From positions 60,381,022-60,445,021 of the forward strand of contig CM040434.1 in assembly GCA_022702705.1 (NCBI GenBank): 64,000 nucleotides of DNA, given 5' to 3'. The notes below the pieces were generated by a model. It did no database searches, was not told the DNA's origin, and saw only the letters and a program-made list of their open reading frames with translations. The DNA comes from Papilionanthe hookeriana x Papilionanthe teres. Its lineage: Eukaryota > Streptophyta > Magnoliopsida > Asparagales > Orchidaceae. Positions within the stretch are counted from its first letter, which is position 1, and every line of letters begins with the position of its first letter. Shown one piece after another: positions 32,188-45,760 of this stretch. A program made the position numbers and the translations under genes.

Positions 32188-35100
32188 CACTACTCCTAAG
32201 CAAAATTTTTTATTATCACCATGTATTTTGAGTATATTTTGGAAAATATTAAAATCACTATTCATGGTGAAAATTTGAGGAAAAACTTGAGAAATTCCTT
32301 GGATTTAGTGAAAATATCTTTTGGAAGATATTTTAGCAAGTTTAGTTTGATTTTGGAATTTATGGTGAATTTTTGTTAATTTTTTTTGAATTTTTTAACA
32401 AGTTGACATATTGGGTAAATGGGTTGGTCATTGGGTCAAGGATTGACCATTTTAACTAAAGTTGACTTTTTGGTCAAAAGTTGACCTATAGGGTCAATAG
32501 GTTAGGCATTCAGTAAAAGATTGACAATTTCGATCAAAGTTGACTTTTTGGTCAGAGATTGACTTGTTGGGTCAATAATTGATCATTTGGTCAAAAATTG
32601 ATCATTTTGACCAAAATTTAATTTTTGGTCAAAATTTGACCCATTTGGTGGTCATTATGTCAAAAATTGACCATTTTGACCAAACATGACTTTTTGCCAA
32701 AAGTTGACCTACTGGTTCAATTGGGTGGTCATTATGTCAGAAATTAACCATTTTGACCAAACATGACTTTTTATCAAAAGTTGACCTAAGGGTCAATGGG
32801 TTGGTCATTGGGTCAAAAATTGACAATTTTGACCAAACTTGATATTTTTGTCAAAAGTGAACCTATTGGGTCAATGGGGTGGCCATTAGGCAAAAATTGA
32901 CTCTTTTGACCAAAATTAACTTTTTGGTCAAAAGTTCACCTATTTGGTTAATGGGTTAGTCATTGGCTCAAGGATTGACCATTTTGACCAAAGTTGACTC
33001 TTTAGTCATTGTGCCAGAAATTAACTTTTTTTTACCAAAGTTGACTTTTTAGTCAAGAGTTCATCTATTTGGTCAATGGGATTAGCATTAGGTCAAAAAT
33101 TGACTATTTTGATCAAAATTGACTTTTTGGTCAAAAGTTGAGCTATTTAGTCAATGGGTTGGTCATTAGGTCAAGGATTGTCCATTTTTACAAAGTTGAC
33201 TTTTTGGTTAAAGTTTAACTTACTAGGACAATAATTGGTCAATAGGTCAAAATTAACTATTTTGACCAAAATTGACTTTTTGGTTAAAACTTGACTTATT
33301 GAGTTAATGGGTTGGTCATTTCGTCAAAGATTGACCATTTCGATCAAAGTTGACTTTTTGGTCAAAAGTTGACCTTTTGGGTCAACGGGTTGGTGAATTT
33401 TATTAAGGATTGACCATCTTAACCAAAGTTGACTTTTTTGTTATAGATTGACTTATTGGGTCAATAATTGGTCATTAGGTCAAAAATTAATTATTCTGGC
33501 CAAAATTAAAATTTTTTGCAAATGTTTAGCCTTTGGGTCAATGGTGTTGTCATTGTGTCAGAAATTGACCATTTTGACTAAAGTTGACTTTTTTGGTTAA
33601 AAGTTAATTTATTGAGTCAATGGGGGTGGTCATTAGGTAAATAATTTGCTGTTTTGACCAAAATTAACTTTTTTGTCAAAAGTTGACCTACTAGGTCAAT
33701 GTGTTGTTCATTAGTTCAAGGATTGACCATTTTGACATAAGTTAATTTTTTGGTCAAATATTGACCTATTGGGTCAAGGAGTTGGTTTTTGGGTCAAGGA
33801 TTGACCATTTTGACCAAAGTTGACTTTTTGTTCATTGGGTCAAAAATTAACCATTTTGATAAAAGTTGACTTTTTGGTCAAAAGTTCATCTATTTGGTCA
33901 ATGGGATGGTCATTAGGTCAAAAATTGACTATTTTGACCAAAATTGACTTTTTGGTCAAAAGTTGAGCTATTTAGTCAATGAGTTAGTCATTGGGTTAAG
34001 GATTAACCATTTTGACCAAATTTGATTTTTTTGTCAGAGATTAACTTGTTGGGTCAATAATTGGTCATTAGGTCAAAATTTGATTATTTTAAACAAAATT
34101 GAATTTTTGATCAAAAGTTTATCCGTTGGGACAATGGTGTTGTCATTGTGTCAGAAATTGACCATTTTGACCAAAGTTGACTTTTTGGTCAAAAGTTGAC
34201 CTATTGGTGCATTGTGGTGGTCATTAGGTCAAAAATTGATTATTTCGACCAAAATTGACTTTTTGGTCGAAAGTTGACTTGTTGGGTCAATAATTGGTCA
34301 TTATGTCGAAAATTGACTTTTTTGTCCAAATTTGACTTTTTGGCCAAAAGTTGTCTTATTGGGTCAATGGGTTGGTCATTGGGTCAAGGATTGACCATTT
34401 TGATTAAAGTTAACTTTTTGTTCAAAAGTGGACATATTGGGTCAACAAATTGGTCATTGGGTCAAGGATTGACCATCTTGGCCATAATTGACTTTTTGGT
34501 CAAAGATTGACTTATTGTGTGCATAATTGGTCATTAGGTAAAAAATTCACTATTTTGACCAAAATTGACATTTTGGTCAAAATTTGACCTGTTGGGTGAA
34601 TGAGTTAGTCATTGGGTCAAGGATTGACCATTTTGACAAAACTTGATATTTTGGTCAAAACTTGACATATTGGCTTAATGGGTTAGTCACTGAGTCAGAA
34701 ATTGACCATTTTGACAAAAGTTTCCTTTTTGGTAAAAACTTGACCTGTTGGGTCAATGGAGTGGTCATTAGGTCAAAAATTAACTATTTTGACCAAAATT
34801 GACTTTTTGGTCATAATTTAACCTATTGGGTCATTGGGTCAAGGTTTGACCATTTTGACCGAAGTTTACTTTTTGGTCAAAAGTTCACCTATTGGTTCAA
34901 TGGGTTTTTCATTGGGTTAAGGATTGACCATTTTGACCAAAGTTGACTTTTTGGTCAGAGATTGACTTATTAGGTCAATAATTGGTCATTAGGTCAAAAT
35001 TGACTATTTTGACAAAGATTGAATTTTCGGTCAAAATTTGACTTGTTGGGTCAATGGGTAAGTCATTAGGTCAAAAATTCACTATATTGACCAAAATTGA

Positions 35101-38100
35101 CATTTTGGTCAAGAGTTGACCTATTGGGTCAATTGGTTGGTCATTGGGTCAAGGATTGATCATTTTTACCAAAGTTGATTTTTTGGTCAGAGATTGACTT
35201 ATTGGGTCAATGGGATGGTCAATAGATCAAAAATTAACTATTATGACCAAAATTGATTTTTTTTGTTAAAAGTTGACCTATTTAGTCTATGGGTTGGTCA
35301 TTGGGTGAAGGATTAACCATTTTGACAAAAGTTGTATGTATGTTTAGAGATTGAATTCTTGGGTCAATAATTGGCCATTAGGTTAAAATATACTATTTTG
35401 ACTCAAATTAATATTTTGGTCAAAAGTTAACCCATTGGATCAGTTGGGTGGTCTTTACATCAAAAATTGACTGTATTGACAAAAATTGACTTTTTGGTCA
35501 AAAGTACACCTATTGGGTTAATGGGTTGGTCATTGGGTCTAGGATTGACCATTTTGACCAAATTTAACTTTTTGGTTAAAAGCTAACCTATTGGGTCAAT
35601 GGGTTAGTCATTGGGTCAAGGATTGACTATTTTGACTAAAGTTCACTTTTTGGTCAGAGATTGACTTATTAGGTCAATAATTGGTCATTAGGTAAAAAAT
35701 TGACTTTTTTGACCAAAATTTACTTCTTGGACAAATGTTGACCTACTGGTCAGTGGGTTGGTTATGGAGTCAAGGAATGATCATTTTGACCAAAGTTGAC
35801 TTTTTCGCCAAAAGTTTACATATTGGTTCAAGGGGTTGGTCTTTGGGTCAGAAATTGACAATTTTAAGCAATGTTGACCTATTGGGTTAATGGGGTGGTC
35901 ATTAGGTCAAAAATTGACTATTTTGACGAAAATTGACTTTTTGGTCAAAAGTTGATCTATTGGGTCAATGGGTTGGTCATTGGGTCAAGAATTGACCATT
36001 TTGACAAAATTTAACTTTTTGGTTAAAAGTTGACATATCGGGTCATTGGGTTGGTCATTGGGCCAAGGATTGACATTTTCACCAAGTTAACTTTTTGGTA
36101 TGAGATTGACTTACTAGGTCAATAATTAGTCATTAGGTCAAAAATTGACTATTTTGACTAAAATTGACTTTTTGGTCATAAGTTGACTTATTGGGTCAAT
36201 AAGTTCGTTATTTGGTCAAGGATTGAACATTTTAACAAAAGTTGACCTTTTGGTTAGAGTCACCTTTTGGGTCAATAATTGGTCATTAGGTCAAAATTGA
36301 CTATTTTAACCCAATTTAAATTTTTGGTTAAAAGTTGACCCATTGGGTCAATGGGTGGTCGATAGAGTCGAAAATTAACTATATTGACTAAAATTGACTT
36401 TTTGGTCAAATGTTGACCTATTAGGTTAATGGGTTGCTCACTGGGTCAATGAACGACCATTTTGACCAAAGTCAACTTTTTGGTCAAAAGTTGACATATT
36501 GGGTCAATGGGTTGGTCCTTGGGTAAAGGATTGATCATATTTGCGAAAGTTAACTTTTTCGTCAGAGATTGACTTATTATTGGGTCAATAATTGGTCATT
36601 AGGTCAAAAAATTGATTATTTTGAACAAAATTGACTTTTTGGTCAAAAGTTGACCGGTTGGGTCAATGGGTTGGTTATTGGGTCAAGGATTAAAAATTAT
36701 GACCAAAGTTGACTTTTTGGTCAAAAGTTGACCTCTTGGGTCAATGGATTGGTCATTGGGTCAAGGATTGACCATTTTGACCAAATTTGACTTTTTAGTC
36801 AAAAGTTGACCAATTGGGTCAATGCGGTGGTCATTGTGTCAAGGATTGACCATTTTGACCCAAGTTGACTTTATTGTCAGAGATTGATTTATTGGGTCAA
36901 TAATTGGTCATTATGTCAAAAATTAACTTTTTTTGACCAAAATTGACTTTTTGATCGAAAGATAACATATTGGGTCAATGGGTTAGTCGTTGAGTCAAGG
37001 ATTAATCATTTTGACCTAAGTTGACTTTTTAGTCAAAAGTTGAGCTTTTGGGTCAATGGGATGGTCTTCGGGTCAAGGATTGACCATTTTGACCAAAGTT
37101 CACTTTTTGGTCAAAGATTGACTTATTGGGTCAATAAATGGTCATTAGGTCGAAAATTGACCATTTTGACCAAAATTGAGTTTTTGGTCAAAAGTTTGCC
37201 TATTGAGTCATTAGGTCTAGGATTAACCATTTTGACCAAAGTTGACTATTTGGTCAAAAGTTTACCTATTAGGTCAATGTGTTGGTCATTGGGTCAGAAA
37301 TTGACCATTTTAACTAAAGTTGACTTTTTGGTCAAAAGTTTACCTATTGGGTCAATAGGTGGTTATTAGGTTAAAATTTGACTATTTTGACCAAAATTGA
37401 CTTTTTGGTCAAAAGTTGACCTATTAGGTCACTCTGTATGTCATGGGTTCAAGGATTGACCATTTTGACTAAAGTTGACTTTTTGGTTAAAAGTTGACAT
37501 ATTGGGTCAATTGGTTGGTCATTGGGTCAAGGATTGATCATTTTAACCAAAGTTGGTTTTTTATTCAAAAGTTGACCTATTGGGTCAATGGGTTGGTCAT
37601 TGGCTCAAGGATTGACCATTTTGACCAAAGTTGACTTTTTGGTCAGAGATTGACTTATGGGGTCAATAATTGGTCAGTAGGTCAGAAATTAACTATTTTG
37701 ACCGAAATTGACTTTTCGGTCAATGTTTATTTATTAAATCAACGTGTAAAGGATTGACTATTTTGACCAAAGTTGACTTTTTGGTCAATTGTTAACTTAT
37801 TGGGTCAATGAGTTGGTTATTGGGTCAAAAATTGACCATATTATGCAAAGTTAATTTTTTGGTGAAAGGTTGACCTATTGGGTCAATGGGGTGGTTGTTA
37901 GGTTAAAAATTAACTATTTCGACCAAAATTTACTTTTTTTGTTGAAAGTTGACCAATTGGGTCAATGGGTATGTCATGGGTTCAAGGATTGACCATTTTG
38001 ACTAAAGTTGACTTTTTTGTTAAAATTTCACATATTGGGTCAGTTGGTTGGTCATTGGGTCAAGGATTGACCATTTTAACCAAAGTTGATTTTTTATTCA

Positions 38101-41100
38101 AAAGTTGACCTATTGGGTCAATGGGTTGGTCATTAGCTCAAGGATTGACTATTTTGACCAAAGTTGACTTTATGGTCAGAGATTGACTTGTGGGGTCAAT
38201 AATTGGTCATTTTTTGTCAATGGGTTTGTCATTTGGTCAAGGATTGACTATTTTAACCAAAATTTACTTTTTGGTAAAAAGTTAACCTATTGGGTTAATG
38301 GGTTGGTCATTGGGTCAAGAATGGACCATTCTGAAAAAAGTTGACTTTTTTAGTCAGTGATTGATCTATTAGGTCAATAGTTGGTCATTAGGTCAAAATT
38401 GATTATTTTGACTAAAATAGACTTTTTAGTCAAAAGTTGACCTATTGGGTGAATGGGTTGGTCATTAGGACAGAAATTGACCATTTTGACCAAAGTTGAA
38501 TTTTTGGTCAAAAGTTGACCTATTGGGTCAACTGGGTAGTCATTAGGTCAAAAATTGACTAATTTGACCAAAATTGACTTTTTTGTCAAAAGTTAACTTC
38601 ATTGGTCAATGAGTTGGTAATTGGGTCAAGAGTTTACTATTTTGATCGAAGATGACTTTTTGGTCAAAAGTTAATCTGATTGAGTCGATGGGTTAGTCGA
38701 TTAGGTACAAAAATTGATAATTTTGACTATAGTTGACTTTTTGGTCGAAAGTTGACTATTAGGTCGATGGGTGGTCATTAGGTTAAAAATTGGCTTATTT
38801 TGACCAAAATTGAATTTTTGGTCAAAGGTTGACCTACTAGGTCAATGGGTTTGTCATTGGGATCAAGATTGACCATTTTGACCAAATTTGACTTTTTGGT
38901 CAGAGATTGACTTATTGGGTCAATAATTGGTCATTAGGTCAAAAATTGATTATTTTGACAAAAATTAAATTTTTCCTCAAAAGTTGACCCATTGGGTCAA
39001 CGGGGTAGTCATTGGGTCAGAAATTGATCATTTTAACCAAAGTTGACTTTTTGGTCAAAAGTTGACCTATTGGGTCAATAGGTGGTCATTTGGTAAGAAA
39101 TTGACTATTTTGACCAAAATTAAATTTTTGGTCAAAAGTTGACCTTTTGGTTTATTGGGTTTGTCATTGGATCAATGATTGACCATTTTGACCAAAGTTG
39201 ACATTTTGTTCAGAGTTTGACTTATTGGGACAATAATTGTCATTTCGTTAAAAATTGACTATTTTGACAAAGATAAAATTTTTGGTCAAAAGTTAAGCCA
39301 TCGGGTCAGCGTGTTGGTCATTGGGTCAGTAATTGACCATTTTGACCAAAGTTGAGTTTTGGTCGAAATTTGATATATTGGTTAATGAGTTGGTAATTGG
39401 GCAAGAATTGCCATTTTGACCAAGATTACTTTTTGGTCTAAAGTTGACTTATTGGGACGATGGGTTGGTCATTTGGTCAAAAATTGACCATTTTGACCAA
39501 AGTTGAATTTCTGGTCAAAAGTTGGCATATTGGGTCAATGGGTGGTCATTTAGTCAAAAATTAACTATTTTGACCAAAATTAACTTTTCGGTTAAATGTT
39601 AACCTATTGGGTCAATTGGTTTGTCATTTGGTCAAGGATTGACCATTTTGACCGAAATTGACTTTTTGATCTAAGATTGATTTACTAGGTAAATAACTGG
39701 TCATTGATTCAAAAATTGATTATTTTGACCAAAATTGAGATTTTGGTCAAAAGTTAACCTATTAGGCCAATGAATTGGTCATTGGATCAAGGATTAATCA
39801 TTTTAACCAAAGTTGACTTTTTGGTCAAAAGTTAATTTTTAGTGAAAGTTGACTATTAGATTGATGAGTTAGTCATTAGATCGAGGATTGACCATTTTAA
39901 CTAAAGTTGACTTTTTGGTCAGAGATTGGCTTACTGTGTTAATAATTGGTCATCAGGTCAAAAATTGACTATTTTGACCAAAATTGACTTTTTGGACAAA
40001 AGTTGAAGTATTGGGTCAATAGGTTGGTCATTGGGTCAGAAATTGACAATTTTGATAAAAGTTGACTTTTTGTTCAAAAGCTGACCTATTGTGTCAATTA
40101 GACGATCATTATTTCAAAAATTAACTATTTTGACCAAAATTGACTTTTTGGTGAAATGTTGACCAATTGGGTTAATGAGTTGGTCATTGGGTCATGGATT
40201 AACCATTTTGACCAGGGTTAACTTTTTGGTCTGAGATTTACTTAGTGGGTCAATAATTGGTCATTAGGTTTAAAAAAGACTATTTTAACCAAAATTGACA
40301 TTTTGGTCAAATGTTAACCAATTGGGTCAATGTGTTAGTCATTGCGTCAAGTATTGGCCAATTTGACCAAAGTTAACATTTTGGTCAAAAGTTGACATAT
40401 TGGTTCACAAGGTTGGTCATTGGGTCAGAAATTATTCTTTTTAACCAAACTTGACTTTTGGCTCAATAGATGACCTATTGGGTTAATGGGTTGGTCATTG
40501 GGTCAAGGATTTACCATTTTAACCAAAGTTGACTTTTTTGCAAAAGTTGTCATATTCAGTCAATGGGTTGGAAATTTGATCAGGAATTGACAATTTTAAC
40601 TAAAGTTAATTTTTTCGGCGGAGATTGACTTATTTGGTCAATAATTGGTCCTTATGTCAAAAATTGACTATTTTAATAAAAATTAAGTTTTTGGTCAAAA
40701 TTTGACCCGTTGGATCATTGGGGTGGTCATTCGGTCAGACATCGACCATTTTGACCAAAGTTTACTTTTTGGTTAAAAGTTGACCTATTGGGTTAATGGG
40801 GTGTTCATTAGGTAAAAAATTGATTATTTTGACCAAAATTAACTTTTTAGTCAAAAGTTGACCAGTTGGGTCAATAGGTTGGTCATTTGGTCAAGGATTG
40901 AACATTTTGACCAAAGTTGACTTTTTGGTCAAAAGTTGACCTATTGGGTAAATGGGTTGGTCATTGGGTCAACGAATGACCATTTTAACCAAAGTTAACT
41001 TTTTGGTCAAGAGTAGACCAATTGGGTCAATGAGGTGGTCATTTGGTCAAGGATTGACCATTTTGACCAAAGGTTACTTTTTGTCAGAGATTGACTTATT

Positions 41101-44100
41101 AGATCAGTAATTGGTCATTATGTCGAAAATTGACTTTTTTTACCAATATTGACTTTTTGGTCAAAAGTAACCATATTATGTCAATGGGTTGGTCATTACG
41201 TCAAGGATTGATCAATTTGACCAAAGTTGACTTTTAGGTCAAAAGTTTACCTAATTGGGTCAAGGATTGACCATTTTTAACAATGTTCACATTTTGGTCA
41301 AAGATTGACTTATTAGATCGATAAATGGTCATCGGATCGAAAATTGACCATTTTGACCAAAATTGACATTTTAGTCGAAAAGTTGACCTATTGGGTCATT
41401 GGATGCAGGATTAACTGATTTAACGAAAGTTGACTTTTTGGTCAAAAGTTGACTTATTAGGTCAATGGGTTGGTCATTGGGTCAAAAATTGACCATTTTA
41501 ACCAAAGTTGAATTTTGGTCAAAAGTTGACTTATTCGGTCAATGGGTGGTTATTACGGTAAAAAATGACTATTTTTACCAAAATTGACTTTTTGGTCAAA
41601 AGTGGACCTACTAGGTCAATGTGTATATCATTGGTTCAAGGATTGATCTTATTGACCAAAGTTGACTTTTTGGTCAAAAGTTGACCTATTGGGTCGATTG
41701 GATGGTCATTAGGGTCGAGATTTACCATTTTAACTAAAGTATACTTTTTGTTCAAAAGTTGACCTATTGGGTTGGTCATTGGCTCAAGGATTGACCATTT
41801 TGACCAAAGTTAACTTTTTGATCAGAGATTGACTTATTAGGTCAATAATTGGTCATTAGGTCAAGAATTGACTATTTTTAAAAATTGATTTTTTGGTCGA
41901 AGTTGACTATTGGGTCATTGTGTACTAGGATTAACCGATTTGACCAAAGTTGACTTTTTGTCAAAAGTTGACCTATTGGGTCAATGGGTTGGTTGTTAGG
42001 TCAGAAATTAACCATTTTAACCACGAATGACTTTTTGGTCGAAGTTGACTGTATTAGATCGATGGTGTGGTTGTTAGGTTAAAATTTGACTATTTTAACC
42101 AAAATTTATTTTTACGTCGAAAGTTGACCAATTGGGTTAATGGGTATGTCGTTGTGTCGAAGATTGACCATTTTGACCAAAATTGACTTTTTCTCGAAAA
42201 GTTGACTTATTTGTTCGATGGGTTGGTCATTTGGTCGAGGATTGACTATTTTGACCAAAATTGACTTTTTGGTCAAAAGTTGACCTATTGGGTAAACGGG
42301 TCGGTTATTAGGTCAAAGATTGGCCATTTTGAACAAAGTTGACTTTTTGGTTAGCGATTGACTTATTGGGTCAATAATTGGTCATTAGGTCAAAAATTAA
42401 CTTTTTTGACCAAAATTGACTTTTTGGTCAAAATTTGACCTATTGGGTCAATGCATGGTCATTGGATCAGAAATTGACCATTTAAACCAAAGTTGACTAT
42501 TTGGTCAAAAGTTGATCTATTTGATCAACGAGTTGGTAATTGCGTTAAGAATTGACAATTTTGACATAAGTTGATTTTTTAGTCAAATGTTTATTTATTG
42601 GGTCAATGGGTTGGTCATTGGATAAAAAATTGACCATTTTGACCAAAGTTGACTTTTTTGTCAAAAGTTGACCTATTGGGTCAATGTGTGGTCATTAGGT
42701 CAAAAATTGACAATTTTGACCAAAATTGACTTTTTGATCAAAATTTGACCTATTGGGTCAATGGCTTTGTCATTGGGTCAAGGATTGACCATTTTGACCA
42801 AAGTTGACTTTTTGATCAGAGATTGACTTATTGGGTCAATAATTTGTCATTAATTCAAAAATTGACTTTGTTGGCCTAAATTGATTTTTGGTCAAAAGTT
42901 GACCTATTAGACCAATGGGTTGGTCATTGGGTCAATGATTAATTATTTTGACCAAAGTTGACTTTTTGGTCAAAAGTTGACCTATTGGGTCATTGGGCTG
43001 GTCATTGGGTCAAGGATTAACCAATTTGACCAAAGTTGACTTTTTGGTTAGAGATTTGCTTACTGGATCAATAATTGGTCATTAGGTCAAAAATTGACTA
43101 TTTTGATCAGAATTGACTTTTTGGTCAAAAGTCGACCTATTGTGTCAATGGGTTGGTCTTTGGGTCAAGGATTGACATTTTAACCAAAGTTGACTTTTTG
43201 GTGAAAAGTTAACTTATTGGATTAATTGCGTGGTCATTAGGTCAAAAATTGACTATTTTGACCAAGACTAACTTTTTTTTCAATAGTTGACCTTTTGGGT
43301 CAATGGGTTGGTCATTGGATCAAGGATTGACCATTTTGACCAATGTTGACTTTTTGGTCTGAGATTGTCTTATTGGGTCAATAATTGGTCATTGGGTCAA
43401 AAATTTATTATTTTGACAAAACTTAAATTTTTGCTCAAAAGTTGACCAGTTGGGTCAATGTGGTGGTCATTGGGTCAGAAATTGACCATTTTGACCAAAG
43501 TTGCCTTTTTCGTCAAAAGCTTACATATTGGGTCAATGGGTTGGCCATTCTGTTAGAAATAGACCATTTTGACCAAATCAACTTTTTGGTCAAAAGTTAA
43601 CCCATTGGATCAACGGGGTGGTCATTGGGTCAGTAATTGACCATTTTGAACAAAGTTGACTTTTTGATCAAAAGTTGACATATTTAGTCAATGAGTTGGT
43701 AATTGGGTCAAGAATTGGCCATTTTGACCAAAAATGACTTTTTAGACAAAGTTGACCTATTGAGTCAATGGGTTAGTCATTGGGTAAAAAATTGACCATT
43801 TTGACTAAAGTTGACTTTTTAGTCAAAAGTTGACCTATTGGGTCAAAGGGTGGTCCTTATGTCAAAAATTGAATATTTTGATCAAAATTGACTTTTTGGT
43901 CAAAAGTTGACCTGTTGAGTCAATGAGTTCGTCATTTGGTTAAGGATTGACCATTTCGAACAAAGTTGACATTTTGGTCAGAGATTGACTTATTGGGTCA
44001 ATAATTGGTCATTAGGTCAAAAATTGGCTATTTTGACCAAAATTAACTTTTTGATCAAAATTTGAGCTATTGGGTCAATGGGTTGGTCATTGGGTCAGAA

Positions 44101-45760
44101 ATTGACCATTTTGACCAAAGTTGACTTTAGTCAAAAGCAGAACTATAAGATCAATTGGGTGGTCATTAGGTCAAAAATTGACTATTTTGACCAAAATTGA
44201 CTTTTTGGTCAAAAGCTAACCTATTTGGTCAATTAGTTTGTCATTTTGTCAAAAATTAACTATTTTGACCAAAATTAACTTTTTGGTCAAAAGTTGACCT
44301 ATTGGGTCATTAGGTCAAAGATTGACCTTTTTTACCATAGTTGACTTTTTGGTCAAAAGTTGACCTATTGGGTCAATGGGTTGGTCATTGGATCAAGGAT
44401 TCACCATTTTGACCAAAGTTGACATTTTGGTCAGAGATTGACTTATTGGGTCAATATTGGTCATTAGGTCAAAAATCGACTATTTTGATCAAAATTAAAT
44501 TTTTGGTTAAAAGTTGACTAATAAGGTCAATGTGGTGGTCATTGGGTTAGGAATCGAGCCTTTTAACCAAAATTGACATTTTAGTCAAAAGTTTACTTAT
44601 TGGGTAAATGAGTCGGGCGGTCATTGGGTCAAAAATTAACAAATTTTACCAAGATTAACTTTTTGGTCAAAAGTTGACATATTGGGTCAATGGGTTGGTC
44701 ATTGGGTCAAGGATTGACCATTTTAACTAAAGTTGACTTTTTAGTCAAAAGTTGACCTATAAGGTCAATAGGTTAGTCATTCAGTAAAAGATTGGCAATT
44801 TCGACCAAAGTTGACTTTTTGGTCAGAGATTGACTTATTGGGTCAATAATTGGTCATTTGGTCAAAAATTGATCATTTTGATCAAAATTTAATTTTTGGT
44901 CAAAATTTGACCCATTTGGTGGTCATTATGTCAGAAATTGACCATTTTGACCAAACATGACTTTTTGCCAAAAGTTGACCTATTGGGTCAATTGGGTGGT
45001 CATTATGTCAGAAATTAACCATTTTGACCAAACATGATTTTTTATCAAAAGTTGACCTATGGGTCAATGAGTTGGTCATTGGGTCAAAAATTGATAATTT
45101 TGACCAAACTTGGCATTTTTGTCAAAAGTGAACCTATTGGGTCAATGGGGTGGTTATTAGGCAAAAATTGACTCTTTTGACCAAAATTGACTTTTTGGTC
45201 AAAAGTTGACCTATTTGGTTAATGGGTTAGTCATTGGGTCAAGGATTGACCATTTTGACAAAAGTTGACTTTTTGGTCGAAAGTTGACCTATTGGGTCAA
45301 TGAGGTTGTTATTGGGTTAAGGATTGACCATTTTGACCAAAGTTGACTTTTTAGTCATTGTGCCAAAAATTAGCTTTTTTGACCAAAGTTGACTTTTTAG
45401 TCAAAAGTTCATCTATTTGGTCAATGGGATTATCATTAGGTCAGAAATTGACTATTTTGACCAAAATTGACTTTTTAGTCGAAAAGTTGAGCTATTTAGT
45501 TGATGGGTTGGTTATTGGTCGAGATTGTCCATTTTTACAAAGTTAACTTTTTGGTTAGAGTTTGACTTTCTTGGACAATAATTGGTCAATAGGCCAAAAT
45601 TGACTATTTTGACCAAAATTGGCTTTTTGGTTAAAACTTGACTTATTGAGTTAATGGGTTGGAAATTTCGTCAAAGATTGACCATTTCGATCAAAGTTGA
45701 CTTTTTAGTCAAAAGTTGACCTTTTGGGTCAACGGGTTGGTCAATTTTATCAAGGATTGA

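Larger units (their letters stand above)
31611..32401 (+). other. non-coding 3' region and leader-like segment, copy 2
   Basis: No gene. It holds the hairpin at 31707-31740, a purine run GAGGGGAGAAA near 31848-31858, the CG-rich motif cluster at 31935-32020, leader-like text with the CCTTCG hairpin, the splice donor-like AAGGTAAGAG at 32178-32187, and repeated short GAATTTTT text just before the array. Confidence 0.6.
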
